From NCBI GenBank assembly GCA_002197995.1, contig NGZR01000005.1:5084001-5148000 (forward strand): a stretch of DNA of 64,000 nucleotides. Reading direction: 5' to 3'. The stretch is from Gaeumannomyces sp. JS-464. Lineage: Eukaryota > Ascomycota > Sordariomycetes > Magnaporthales > Magnaporthaceae. Within the stretch, counting starts at the first letter, position 1; each line of letters opens with the position of its first letter. Made by a program: the position numbers and the translations under genes. Positions 47,901 through 59,464 of the stretch are shown here, in pieces. Under the pieces are notes generated by a model. That model saw nothing but the letters and a program-made list of their open reading frames with translations. It did no database searches and was not told the origin of the DNA.

Positions 47901-49190
47901 TGTGGCTGCGCCCGGCGAATAAAGTGATGCATTGCGGGAAGGGTCGCGGGCGGGCATGCATGGGGAATTGGACGGGGCCCAAACCCGGGAGGCAAATCTT
48001 TGGTTCGGCCTATCAAGCCGACGGTATCGTTTCCCAACTTCGAATTCTCAGACACGATGGATGCCCAAACAGTAAAAATACGAATGTTGGTTGGGTCGGC
48101 CCTGGCCCCCGGATCCTGCCGTGCCATTGCACACGTAGAAAAGAACAGGGCAAAGTGTTCCGTTGCATCTGTAACAATTGAAGGCATCCATCCGTCTATC
48201 CACCGAACAGACGCCACGTGAGACGAATCATGAGCCTTGAGTTTGTCGCACACGACAAAGTCAAGAGGTCTCCAAGGCCAGCCAGTCCACGGTCACAGCA
48301 TTTGCAAACCTTGTAAAAAGGGCACAAGGGGAATGAAGAAGAAAAAAAAGCCTACGAACGGACAGGCCGGAGCCGCCGAGAGCCGAGAGCGGACCGCCGC
48401 GCGTCCATCGGCCTTGGAAACTCCCAAGCCTGCCGTCTCGGCACCCCCACATCTCCACTCGCTGCCCTCTTCTTATTTTCCTTTAGCCTTGCGCGCTTGA
48501 TTTCGACGACGATCCGGAGGCCGCCATGGGGTCCATGACGACATCCAGCTCCTTCCATGGTCGTCTCCCCGGATGGATCAGCAGGAGAGAGAGAGAGAGA
48601 GAGAGGCTGAGCCGAGGGGTCACCTGGCTACCTACCTAGGCACCTATGCGTGCGCCAAGAAATAACGCGGCTGGGATTTTGGGAGAAACGCGTTCCATCC
48701 CAAATTGCTAGCCTCGCCGGCCCATTCCAACCAATGGATGACTGCGTTTGGTAGCCTGGGGTTCAGGGTTCAGAAAATTGCCACCCCCTTTTGCTTTGTT
48801 TCCATTTCGCCGTTTCGATATCCAGAACCCAAGAATCCTATTCGCCCTTCCATTTATAATTTGTTTCGTTGTCAAAACACGGTTCGTCCGCAGAAATAAT
48901 ACAGGTGCAACCGCGCGACGGTGGTGTGCCATGTCGGTCTGCCTTGTCTCGGCTCTACAAAGTAGCGCAGCAGCCGCGCCAGAAATGCCAAAGAAACATA
49001 GGACTCGCAAACAGTAGTCCGCCTGTCGTTCACTCTGCTACAGTCTCTCGTGTTACTATCCAATCCTCGGCCCAGCCATCTCACCCGCTGGTTCAAGCCT
49101 GATGGTTTCCTCCTGTCGCCGCGTGGCCTCGAGCACTGCTGGATTATGAGCCCGCTTACGGTGCCAGTGGTCCTCAAATCAGCACATCAG
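44902..49190. other. Gene-poor interval of about 4.3 kb
   Basis: No supportable gene. The part next to 44902 should contain the Skt5-like promoter. It holds a GA microsatellite at 48585-48605 and a CTACCTAGGCACC motif near 48633. The longest open frame (47549-48253, minus) has no recognisable motif and overlaps another on the opposite strand. Confidence 0.5.
48585..48605. repeat. (GA)10 microsatellite
   Basis: Perfect GA dinucleotide run of about ten units. Confidence 0.95.
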
Positions 49191-52100
49191 TTACTGGGGG
49201 CGTGAGGATGGCAGCAAATTACCGGGCCCAGCTGCTTTCTGCTGGAGGTCCAGAAGCATCTGCATAGTGGTGGCGAGCTGGGCCACTTGCTCCTTCGTCT
49301 CTCGCATCTCCTGCCTCATTGCGTCGATCGCGGAAAGAATGGGCTCGTGGGCGTCGGAAAGCAGCCGGGCCGTCTCCGTCTTGGCCATCGCCCTCTCTTC
49401 CAGCTCCGACGCTTGCTTGTGCATCTTGTAGAGCTGCGAGACCCTACTGTCAAACAACGAGCGCGGCGAGGAGAAGTTCTCGAGATAAAGTTGCAATGCA
49501 ACGTTTGGCTTCTTGTGAAATCGACTGTCCATCTGGCTGTGGATCTCGATCAGTATGACGATGGCATGCGCAAACACGTCCGACAGCGTCTCGGACAAAT
49601 CGGTCTCATCATCGCCGACTCTGTGTCCCTGGATGAATTTCTCGTGGTGGCAGACAATGCCGTTGATCTGCGACCCTATGTCTTGGAATCGCGGCGCAAG
49701 TGTGTTGAGGAGAATCCACGTAAGATTCAAGGGAACGAAGCCCCCGTCTTCAAGGCCGATGGTACGGGTATACTTCCCCCGGGCGCCGGACTTTCCGTCC
49801 TCGAGCCCGCCGATCAATGTCGGGCCGGACGGGACCGCTGCCCCGGCATCCGGAAAGTGAGCAGTGGCATAGCGGTTGTAAGCAACACACATCTGGAGGA
49901 CCGCCAGCGGTCTGTCCAAGACAAGCCACCGCGGCCGCGCAATGGGCATCGCCAAGGCCTCCTTCTTCAGAATGCGCTCAACGTTCAGCTGGGGCAGGTC
50001 GTCGAGCTTTCGCCGTATCTTCTGCCAGACCCTGTCCCAGAGTCTGACCTGCGCCCCCGAAAGGCTGAAATGAGCCCCATGGTCGGCGACAAGACTCTTG
50101 AGAAAGGCAGGAGCACCCCTCGCCAGCGCCATGTGCACGACATTCCCAAAGAGTTTGCTGGGCGCGTTGACGTCACACTTGTAGCTAGAGAGCAACATCT
50201 TGCGGACGCCAAGATGCCGTCGAGAAATCGCAGCGTGCAGAGGAGTGCCCAAGATTTCGTCCGTGTCATTGACATCCACTCTATCCAATATCTCTTTGAG
50301 CAGCGAATCGTCCCCGAGGTCGTCTCCCTTGGGTCGATACAAGTAGCACGCGAGCTGGGCTGGTTTGTCAGCCGGCCCTCCCGTCCAGGAAACGGGGTCA
50401 GTCCTGTTCAAGACTGATCGAACCAAGTCGAAAGGCTGGAGAGCAGGGGCACCGAAGATCTGTGTTGCCATTGCGACGCGAATGGCGTAGTACAGAGGAT
50501 CGGGTGCCTTAGATCGGCCAGCTGTCGCTGTCCTATCTTGGCCAGTGGCTGCCAGATCTTCGCGGTCGTATATCTCTACCCACCGACGAAAGGCATCGAT
50601 ATTTTCGGGGTCGAATAGGGAAAATGCCCGGTCCATTAGACTACCGAGGGAGCCGTCGCTATCCTCCAGGGAGAATAGATGGTCGAATCCATGCATGCAA
50701 GCGTAGTCGAGGAATATGGCTGTCTGAGCTTTAGAGACTGGTAGTGTTGGATCCTGGTCTTGCTCTTCTGTGCCGAGGGTGCGGTTACTCCACGGAAGCA
50801 TTCCGAAACACTCTCTAGCGAGTCTCTCTTCTGCTCTTCCCTTAGCAACGAGCCCCGCCTTTGAAAGGAGGTCCTCGTTTTGCTTCGGACTTGAGGTAGC
50901 GTCCGGGCAGGTGAAGTGCTCAACCTGGCCAGCGAGCTTGAGGCAGACGTATGCCCAGACTGAGGAATGTGAAACGGTCACGACCCCCGAATCCGACACC
51001 TTGAAGAAGTTTTGGCAGGCCCGCAGCGTTTTGGCGGCCGGGGCATTGCCAGCCTCGCCTTCGTGTAGGGCGGAATACTGCTTCCCTTGCAAGTCGCCCC
51101 TCGAAGCCAACACCCACATGAACACACGCTGAGCGGCTTGATCAACCACACGTCGCTCTCTTTGGTTGGTGCCGAGTGTCCTGTCGTAGGCCTGGTCGTA
51201 GATTTGTACCAGGTCCTGGAGAGGACCGCGAAACCGTTGCCCTTTGATTTTCTGCCACTCATCCACGATCTGGTTGGCTGTGTTGTCAATGTCAAGAATC
51301 TTGTCCAGACATAGGCCTGCCCAAATGAACCTAAAGTTTCAATATCATCAGTAGGCGTTCGTAGTCAATTTGGTGTGGATATGAGTAGGAGGCTTGGTGT
51401 TGACGAACATTCCTTCCGCCTTCTTAGATAACACACTCGCAATGTTGTTTGATATATCCTCACTGAGGATCCCGGGCCGATCCCTGGCGAATGCGTCCAC
51501 TCTTGCTTGAATAAAAGACTCCATATCACCGAGGCTGTTGCTTCCTCCGGCGACGATCGTCTTCGTCGATGAGAAAAAGTCGGTCATGTGAACAATTTCT
51601 TGGCTGCTGAAGAGCAACCGAAGTTTCCGCGGCTCAGCCATCTGGTTGATATCTCGAATGGCCCTTAAAAGAGTGCAGTGATCCACAAGCCCGTTCAACC
51701 CGTCGATGATGATGGTAGTAGCCTGCCGGCTGTTGATGACTTTGACGAGAAGGTCCTTGACATCTTCAAGCCCCAGAGGGACGTGACCTATGGCGCCGGA
51801 TTCTGTCGACTTCTCGAAAGCCTCCTCGACTTCCTCAACCACTTGGCTGCGGTCCGGCGACATCGACAGCTTCCTTAGGAGCGCACGCAGGATGCGGGCC
51901 GCTCCCGCCTTGTCGAGCGGGCCTCTCCCGCCTTGTCGAGCGGGCCTCTCCCAGACTCGCCGCCGCCACTGCCAGTTGGGTTGGTGCTGCAGTAGAAGTA
52001 GGCGACGTCCCGCTCCATTCTTTGTCGGAGCATCCGGTCAACCACCAGTGCAACAAGAGTTGACTTCCCAGTGCCCAGGGTTCCCTTGATCCAAAGCTGG

Positions 52101-53435
52101 CCGCCTCTGCCATCTTCCCACTCTCGGTATGATGGATCTTCGAAGAGCCAGGCCCCAACGCTTTCACGTCCGGAAGGCAGCTCCGGACTTTTGTCGCCGT
52201 GCAGAGTCTTGACGTCAAGCCACTCTGCGATTTCACGGACGAGTTCCTTGGAGTCTTTCTTTGCCAAGTTCGCAAGCACTGCATCCAGGTCATGAAGCGA
52301 TCGAGACAGTCCCAGGCGCTCCCCAAGCTTGGACAATACACTGTCCGCCTGCGAAATGGAATCCAGTGTCGACTTCCACGAGTCTGCGGCCACCAGACCG
52401 CGAACCGTCCGCATGGGTGTCGACCTCGCGAAGTAACAGGCGGCCTTCATATAGTAGAAGGCGATGGCGCGGTAGAGAGAAACCAGCGCCTTCTCGAAGT
52501 TCTCGTTGCTCTCAGTGTCTTCTTTGCTCTTGAGGCGATCATTTACGTAGTCCCTTCCAGGATACCTGTCCGCGCAACAATATGTGTGACACTCTGCACG
52601 CCCTCAATGGCGGCCTCCCGCTCTTCGGTGTCGGCGACAATGAGCTGCATAGAAATGGTGATGTAATTAGTTGCCGCGGCTGGCTAAAAGTCGCACTGGG
52701 AGTGGTTTCGTTCTTACCTCGAGAATGATGCACACTCCGGAGAAGGCAAGTCCTGCCTCGGGACTGGCTGACACCGCCTGGCCAACCAGGCCGGAGAAAC
52801 GCTGGACGACGTCGATGATACCCGTCACCTGCTCGCGGACCTTGAGCACATTGCCGCGCCACGTCATCTTCCATTCCTTGGACTCCATCTCCTCGAGTCG
52901 CCTGGCGGTGATGGCCCTCATCTCCTCCTCGTGGCCAACCAGTCGGCGATCAAGGGAGGCATGATCGTCGCCGAAGTCGCCCTCGTCGTCCTCTGGTGGA
53001 ACGAGGGATCCGCCATCTCCCTGGCCGTGAACACTCTCCAGTCTGGACCTTCGCCGTTGCTGCTCCATGCGGACAATCAGGGAGTCGTAAGCTTGGACGA
53101 TTTTGCGTGTTTTGTCATCTTCGTCGCTGATGATACTGTCATAGGCGATTTACCAGAAAGGTCTTTTGGTCGGGGTAGCGGTTGTCCGCTGCGGGCTAGG
53201 TTAGCACCGGACATTCGTCGACACGGTTTGGAATCAAGAAATGGAACGTCTTGTGGCATACGGGCGCAGTCCGCGAGTTCGCTTCGGAGACGACTAGGCC
53301 CCCGTCCCTGCCGGTGGGCGCAGCGACATTGCTCGAGGAAGTCTTGGGGTCGTCGGCACGAGAGCCATTGTCGTAACCCGACTTGAACATCCGGCGAAAG
53401 CTGAGTCGGGGTTTCTCATCCTTGCGATCCGGCAT
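49191..53435 (-). pseudogene. NACHT-type NLR (STAND NTPase) with ankyrin repeats, disrupted
   Basis: Exons: 53435-53262, 53188-52718, 52644-51409 and 51330-49191; introns of 73, 73 and 78 bp. The N-terminal region (VREQVTGIIDVVQRFSGLVG, EAGLAFSGVCIILELIVAD, KALVSLYRAIAFYYMKAAC) resembles the NACHT_N domain of fungal NWD-type NTPases. The NTPase has Walker A WIKGTLGTGKSTLVAL and Walker B ATTIIIDGLNGL. After KAEGMFIWAGLCLDKIL comes an all-helical stretch, then ankyrin-like repeats (DEILGTPLHAAISRRHLGV, KLFGNVVHMALARGAPAFL) and a C-terminal coiled coil (AMRQEMRETKEQVAQLATTM). Such proteins act in nonself recognition and regulated cell death in fungi. Three lesions: TAA at 53150-53152 after RPFW, a shift at CCGCGC 52570-52575, and an exact 23-bp tandem duplication at 51904-51949. 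With all three undone, the exon phases close and the length is about 1,331 residues. It may be a true pseudogene. Confidence 0.8.
51904..51949. repeat. Exact 23-bp tandem duplication inside the NLR NTPase domain
   Basis: Copies at 51904-51926 and 51927-51949 are identical. Twenty-three is not a multiple of three, so the frame shifts and stops at TAA soon after. With one copy the sense strand reads GRGPLDKAGAARILRALLRK and continues into the rest of the domain. Confidence 0.95.
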
Positions 53436-54402
53436 GTTGCGCGATTTTCGGCTGAGCGCCCGCGTCGCGATCTAGATGGACGACAAAAAAAAAACCCCCC
53501 ATCGCAGGAGACCGCGAGTTGACAAGGGGCAGATGCAGTAATTGAAGTCCGGCAGGAAGGCGCTGCTTCCCCGCTGCTGTCCCGCACCCCTCATCACCAG
53601 CCTCGTCATGGGCCGATCGAGTGCATGTCGGCGCGACCAATGTGTTCATGATCGGCAGTTCGCTGGCAAAAGGGAATGAAAACGGTGACACAGGTGGCTG
53701 GCGTAGGATGCATTGGACTTGCATGAGTTCCGGGGCCAGGAGAGCAGGATTATAGGAGGAACATCAATGTGAGCAAGCAGGGAAGAACAAGTATCATTTG
53801 GTCAGAGCCGCTGAGTTATTGTGAGAAGTACCTCCTATAAAGAGAAGCCGCTCCTTGATGATACGTCATTGTATTGCATCGCTGCCCATCCCAGCAGGTA
53901 GTCCAGCAGCCCGCTGGACGAGGACGGTGCGGGTTTGGAGAAAGCTAAAATAAAATGGTAAAGAATGAAGAAGGAAAAGGAAGCGCTAAATGTAGTAACA
54001 CACGGTCGAAGCGATAATACACAGCGCCAGCATCAACTTAAAAACCGTAAAACATTGTATGCAATTCGGTGCCACCGTGAGGTGCTTTTAGGAATCAAAG
54101 AAACATCGAAACGGCTCCAGAACGCCTCGCGTGGTTTTAGCATAAAAAAAAAGACCGACCCAGTGTATCCCTCTACCGATCAATCCAACGCCTCGCAATA
54201 AAGACAGGGTAATAAAAAGGTATATGAAATTAACCAGAGGACCGGAAGGGAATAAAAGAGGGGTATTGTTTCTTGCAGTACAAAAGAATGGTCTGTGGGG
54301 GTATATGTAGCGAATGTGCAGTTGCCAACTTGAATGAGTGGAACAAGGACTAGAGAAGGATAAAATGAAACGAGCCGAGGCGGCGGTCGTGAGGGGTGTG
54401 TT
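53436..54402. other. Intergenic region upstream of the NLR
   Basis: Probable NLR promoter and 3' flank of the next minus-strand gene. 53930-54330 is A-rich and lower in GC. No gene seen. Confidence 0.5.
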
Positions 54403-55287
54403 TCAAGGGATCTCGAAGCAATCATCCTCGGCGACCTTGGCCTCCTCAGAGACGAAAACGATCCCTCTCCTCTTCCAGTCACCCCGTTTTAGCATAAAGC
54501 TGGGCAAATCCGGACTCCCGAGAGACGGCCTGGGTCTGCTCTGGTTGGGCGTCGAAGGCATCGGCAGCGGCGTGATGGGGAGGCCGGCAGCGCCGTGGGA
54601 AGGGATGAAGATACTCGAGCAGTCCGAGGTTGTCGACGATGCAGTCGATGGGCGACGGTGGCGAGCGGCGATGGAGACAGGGGACGTGGCTGAGTGCAGG
54701 TTGCTTTGGTAGCGGTGCTGCTGTGGCTGGTGGTGGTGATGGTGGTGAGGAAGCCTCTCCGTGGGAGTCGTCGGTGAAGTCGGGCTGCCGCCGACAAAGC
54801 CAAAATCGAATCCTTCGTGGATGTCCATCTCGGCCGTCTTCATTCTCTGAAAGAGCGGCCGTCGGTTGGCCAGGGGTGGCGGAGGTCGCAGGGCCGTAAG
54901 GCCGTACGAGCCGATGATGTCGTCGATGTCGACGTCGTTGCCGTATCCGTGGCCGTTATCCACAGCCGGCTTTTGCGGAGCTGGCTGCTGGCGGCCGCCC
55001 TGGCCGCGACCCGTGATGTGGGGAGACCCGGCGTCGTCCAGGGGTGGGTGGAGCCTCAGGGGGTCCCAGTCGTCCTCGGACATCCTCGGGTGGTGACCGT
55101 CGTCTCGATCGGTTGACGGCCGGGATTGTCTGTGATGGTTGGTGTGGTCCGACGATTCGGACGACGCTGAGCTGAAGGTGCTGTCCTTTCGAACATGTTG
55201 AGGAGTAGCCTGAGTGGTGGCCTTCTCCCGAAGCCTTCGCTCGCTTCGGCATTTGCGGAGAATCCGGTTCCCCGCGTCGCCAAACAT
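54403..55287 (-). CDS. Unrecognised 294-residue protein, His/Pro/Ser-rich
   Basis: Single exon from ATG at 55287 (MFGDAGNRILRKCRSERRLR) to TGA at 54403. No named domain recognised. The basic N-terminal segment, the middle GSYGLTALRPPPPLANRRPL, and the C-terminal SFMLKRGDWKRRGIVFVSEE and EDDCFEIP look structured and likely conserved; the rest is low-complexity, including a six-His run (LPHHHHHHQPQQH) and Ser/Thr-rich parts. An upstream in-frame extension to 55410 exists, but the basic MFGDAGNR start after a CT-rich leader is preferred. The continuous frame across about 885 bp and the ordered islands make it a real gene. I have no basis for a function. Confidence 0.75.
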   Translation of the reverse strand: MFGDAGNRILRKCRSERRLREKATTQATPQHVRKDSTFSSASSESSDHTNHHRQSRPSTDRDDGHHPRMSEDDWDPLRLHPPLDDAGSPHITGRGQGGRQQPAPQKPAVDNGHGYGNDVDIDDIIGSYGLTALRPPPPLANRRPLFQRMKTAEMDIHEGFDFGFVGGSPTSPTTPTERLPHHHHHHQPQQHRYQSNLHSATSPVSIAARHRRPSTASSTTSDCSSIFIPSHGAAGLPITPLPMPSTPNQSRPRPSLGSPDLPSFMLKRGDWKRRGIVFVSEEAKVAEDDCFEIP

Positions 55288-58200
55288 TTTGCTGGCCGGT
55301 CGACAAGGGTATTGTTGACGGCTAGCAAGTGAGCGTGTGTCGAAGGTTTCCAGCCTGGTCTGTGTCCAGGTAGATGGAAGCCGGGATAAAAGGAGCGTCG
55401 GGCTCCTCAAGGAGTATGGGAAGGTCTCTCAAAGACTACCTGCTCTCGAAATACCGAAAAAGAGGTAGGGAGGGACGAGGGAGTAGTTGGGTGGGGAGCA
55501 ACGAGCGATATATGTAAGTGGAAGACAACTGTTACCCTTTTCGGAGCACTCGGTGCCTGGCGGTGGATGACTGGAACGGGGTGGGGACCGTGATGACGGT
55601 GACAGCAGCAGGTATAGTGCGCTAGAAGGTGGGGAGCGGAGGTACAAGGGGGTGGTGCATGTGGTGCCTTGCAGGATGCATCCAAGGCTGAGGGTGTGCC
55701 AAGCGGGAGGACGGGCTGGGTCTTATGGAGCTGCCCATGACCGCTTTGGTTTCTTTCTGAGCAGGAAAGCGGTGATAATGTATGCGGCTGCGACGGGTGC
55801 GGAGAGTCGCGGGAAGGCTGGGCTGGCAAGGGAAATGAGTTCGGGAGAATCTGGCATAGCGGCTCGCTTTCTTTTCTACTCGGCTTCTTTTTTTTTTCCG
55901 TATCGGGTGTTCACGAGAGCATACGAGGCCGATACGGCCGACTAGCAAAAAGGCAGCGCTGCAGCTGACCGACAAGTTCCCCTCACCCCGGCGCCCGCGC
56001 TCCACCGACCAGGCCATTGCCCTTCTGGGCGTGTGGGGATGGTGGCTCATGGCTGTGTGATGGCGTACGTCATGGGCTGTGGTGCGAGATGTCATCTGGT
56101 CGCTACGCTGAGCAGGGGCGGAAATGGGTCGTGGTCATAGCGCTCCGAGCCTTCGTGGGCTGACAGGGAGCGGTCTGGCGGTGGGACGGCGAGATCCCTC
56201 GGAGAAGACGTGAAAAGGAGTCTAGAGAACTGGAGGGCTGTCATCCCAGCACATCATCTGTTTCATCGGCGCAGTCCCGTTGCTGCATTCCCGGGCGCTC
56301 CTGGTGCGGGACGCCCCAAGTTTGCTCAACTTGCCCGTGATGGTCATCATGATAAGGTGGGTGGAGCTGCGGCGGTCAGAGATTTTGCCGCCACGCGCGA
56401 GTTTTTGAGAGCCCGTCCTGCAAGCCCCAAGCCCCATCATCGATCCCCGCCGCATTCAGACATTTCACGGCTCGCCCAGCAAGAAAGTGGGAGGTCTCGG
56501 GCTGGTTGGGCGGCGCTGGTGGACTCGAAACAACAAAAAAAAAAAAAAAAAAAAGGAAAAAACCAGGCTTTGCAGGCACCCCTGTCAGAGGTAGATCGTA
56601 TCGGGGCCGCCCTATTGGTCGATGGGAAGCTGCGGTCTGCACAGGGACGGGCTTCCCAGCTAGCGGTGCCGATCTCTATGAGGATCCCAAGCCGCCATCC
56701 AGAACGGATCATCAATCCCAAGAAATTCCCCGTCCTGGCTGAGCCCGAAACAAATCGCCACCAGCTTGTGCGCCGTTTTTGTGTGGTTTTGCGTGCGACA
56801 CAGTCAATGAACATGCCGCCGTCAGCCAACAGTCCAGTAATGAGTTCAATTGTTTTTGGCTGTTTCTGGCAGCTTCAAACGAATCTCGTCCAGGAACATT
56901 GGACGAGTGGGACTTTCAGCAGACTGGACGGGGGACGACTGATAGACCCTGGCGCCCTGCAGGGTGAGCTTGCGAGCTTACCAGCCGAGTCAGAATCAAT
57001 TCACACCAACGTGCAAAAGGGCAATAGCATGCAATCGCAAGCGAAAATGCGGAGCCGGGACAAAGCCACAGCCGAGCATCACTCGGCGCAAGAGGATGTG
57101 CAGTGGTGCAGTTGGATGCAGACTCATGCAGGCAATGCAGACATGCAGGCACCAGGTACACCGACACCGCTGGCCAACCACACCATCCGCTCTTGCGTCA
57201 AACAAACACTCGTCAAGATTTGCGCGAATCGACAAAGGGAGCAAAAAGCAAAGGCGAAAGAACCGCCGGCACTATCTATCAATCGTGCCGTTTAGGGAGC
57301 GACTCGCTGCCGGCTGCTGCACGTACACTTGGTTTGCACTGGTGTTCGTCCTCGAGCTGCGCCAACGAGCGCCACTTTCAACCCGGCAATCGAGAATCTC
57401 GCAACAGACCTCGAAATCGTCCTCGGGGCCCATAGCAGAGAGGAGGGTGAGAGGGTTTCGATTGTCAGGGGCTGGCAGCTCCGCGTTCTTGCTTCTCCTT
57501 CTCTTGGAACGACGAGGTTGCTCGAATCGGCTGGAACGGTGCCGGATTCGCTCACTCACCTGCCCCATTTTCCCACTTTCCCAGCCTTCACCGCCAGCCA
57601 AGCGCCTCCTCCGACGCCCAAGGGGTGTTGGGCGCCATTGCCTAAGCTTCAATAACCTGCTTGCCATTCCGCGCTGGCGCAGGAACCAAGCTCTGCGTGT
57701 GTGGGGTGCAATGCTGCCTTGGCTGGCGATGCAGGTTTAATTGATCTTGGGATCCTTTCGGAGACTGGACCCTCGCACCCTCGGGCGAGAGCGGGTTTGC
57801 CGAGCGCCGGACGTTCTGCTCCATCTCCTCTGCCCTGCTCGCCGTCAATGCGCGCACGTGGTAGACCAAGCAGCCTTGGTGCGCGCTGGTGGCATCAAGT
57901 CACAGCCTGGCCCTCTCCCCCGCAGCCATTACGCCCTTCCGTAGCCGAAGCGAAGCGAGGCCAGTCAGGGGTTGACCGATCACCTGGGCTTTTTGAAATT
58001 TCCACACCAAGCCGTGACACACTTTCCCTCCTAATATCACTTCAGCTGCTCAGCCGGACGGAGTCGACGACGGCCAGAACGATGATGGAAATGATGTTCA
58101 GGTACCCAGCACGCACTCGCCTAAGCCACATGCAGGAACACATGAACAAGCAAGCGAGGATGCATGGCACTTTTACCAGCTTTGCCGACAGCATCGTAGC

Positions 58201-59032
58201 GCGACCTGAACCTCCTCTTTGGTTGCTGCTTTGACAAGCGCAATGCGGAGGTAGCCCTAATGAATGCCGAGGCAGCCGGCTGTTATTTTTAACCTCCAAA
58301 CCTAACATGATTAACGCGGAGAAATGTGGCCATGGCCGTGCGGCCGGGACGGGAAAGCTCGGAGATAACCTACACGTATGCCTAGAGCATCCCCCGTTTC
58401 TCCCGGCAGTGCACATAAAGTCAATGGATGACGTGAGATAACACGACGGGACCAAGGATCTACCATGCGTAATCTACATTCCTCGTGTTTCCTCTGAAAT
58501 CCGGCAACGGGAGCATTTCGAAACGAAAAAAACGAGCTGTCCCTGTATCTGTACTCTGTATGTTCCCCACCCTTTCCAGACACCGCGTCGATTCAGAAAG
58601 ATGGAATGTCATCATGTTTTGTTTCCCCAAGGTCTTGTAAAGAAGACAGCGGAAGGATGTAACTTTCACCCCTAAACCAACCCAAGAAATGTGGGCTCCT
58701 TCAACGGGTAGCGGTATTATAGCACGCACCGATGCTAGCCAATGTGCGCCCGACACGCGCGTCAAGGTTTTGCCGTTGTGGAAGGATCGACAACCGACAT
58801 TTTCGTGCCCGTGTTCCTTCATTCTCCGCATGTGCCTTGATGACGAGTGGAAAGCTATTGGAATGGCCGGTCGACGTGCCGCCGCCGACGTATGGCGCGA
58901 CACAGCGAGGAGTCATAGCAGTAGTGATCGACGGCTCCTGGCTGACGTGCTGCACCAAGTGTTTTCTTGTGAGAATAAACCAACCTCAATGAAGCGTGTG
59001 GTGGTTTCCGTGTCGGGTACTCGGGCTGCCAT
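55288..59032. other. Gene-poor interval of about 3.7 kb
   Basis: No supportable gene. Open frames such as 56210-57295 (+) have chance-like composition and no splice-linked partners. Includes A20 at 56535-56554. The part next to 55288 is likely promoter of the 294-residue protein gene. Confidence 0.5.
56535..56554. repeat. A20 homopolymer
   Basis: Uninterrupted run of 20 A in intergenic DNA. Confidence 0.9.
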
Positions 59033-59464
59033 TCACAGCTTGCCATCGCTCTCGCCTGCGAACCGTTCTACCCGTTTTTGTTCCCAATTGTCTAGATCCT
59101 TCGCGGCCAGTCTCTATTGTGATGATCCAGGATTCGACGTCAGCCATCCTCCTTTGAATGGAAGAGGGGAGAGCGGTCGGGCAAGTCCCGAACTCACGTA
59201 GTATTCCTCCTTCATGTCTACCTTCCGTGCGTTCTTGTTGAGTCCTAGCTCCTCCTCTTTGGTCATCTGCCTGACCCTGCGGTCGTGCTTCTCGTATCGG
59301 ATGGCGGTCGCGGGGGTGAGGACAAAAGAGCCGGCCACAATAACGCTCATGAAGGGTAGCCCGAACATTAGGAATGGATGCTTGGCCATCAGCGCCCTGT
59401 AGCGCATCCCCAGCTTCTTCGCATCCGCCGCCCCGCGGAACTTTTTACTCTGAAACACCGCCAT
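59033..59464 (-). CDS. COX16: Cytochrome c oxidase assembly protein Cox16
   Basis: Inner mitochondrial membrane protein needed to assemble cytochrome c oxidase. Exon 1 (59464-59198) reads MAVFQSKKFRGAADAKKLGM, then RYRALMAKHPFLMFGLPFM and a membrane segment SVIVAGSFVLTPATAIRYE. It continues HDRRVRQMTKEEELGLNKNA and RKVDMKEEYY. The intron 59114-59197 (84 bp) has donor GTGAGT, branch GCTGACG and acceptor AATAG. Exon 2 (59113-59033) gives RLAAKDLDNWEQKRVERFA and GESDGKL. The product is 115 residues, a normal size for the family, with one transmembrane helix and a charged C-terminal domain. The frame is intact. Head-to-head with the Mec1/ATR gene. Confidence 0.95.

Noticed and set aside
47549..48253. 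Open frame of 234 codons (-)
   Set aside because: No motif; overlaps an antiparallel frame of similar length; low-complexity Pro/His/Ser composition.
56210..57295. Open frame of 361 codons (+)
   Set aside because: Begins in unstructured sequence, is crossed by an A20 run, has no recognisable motif and no splice-linked continuation.
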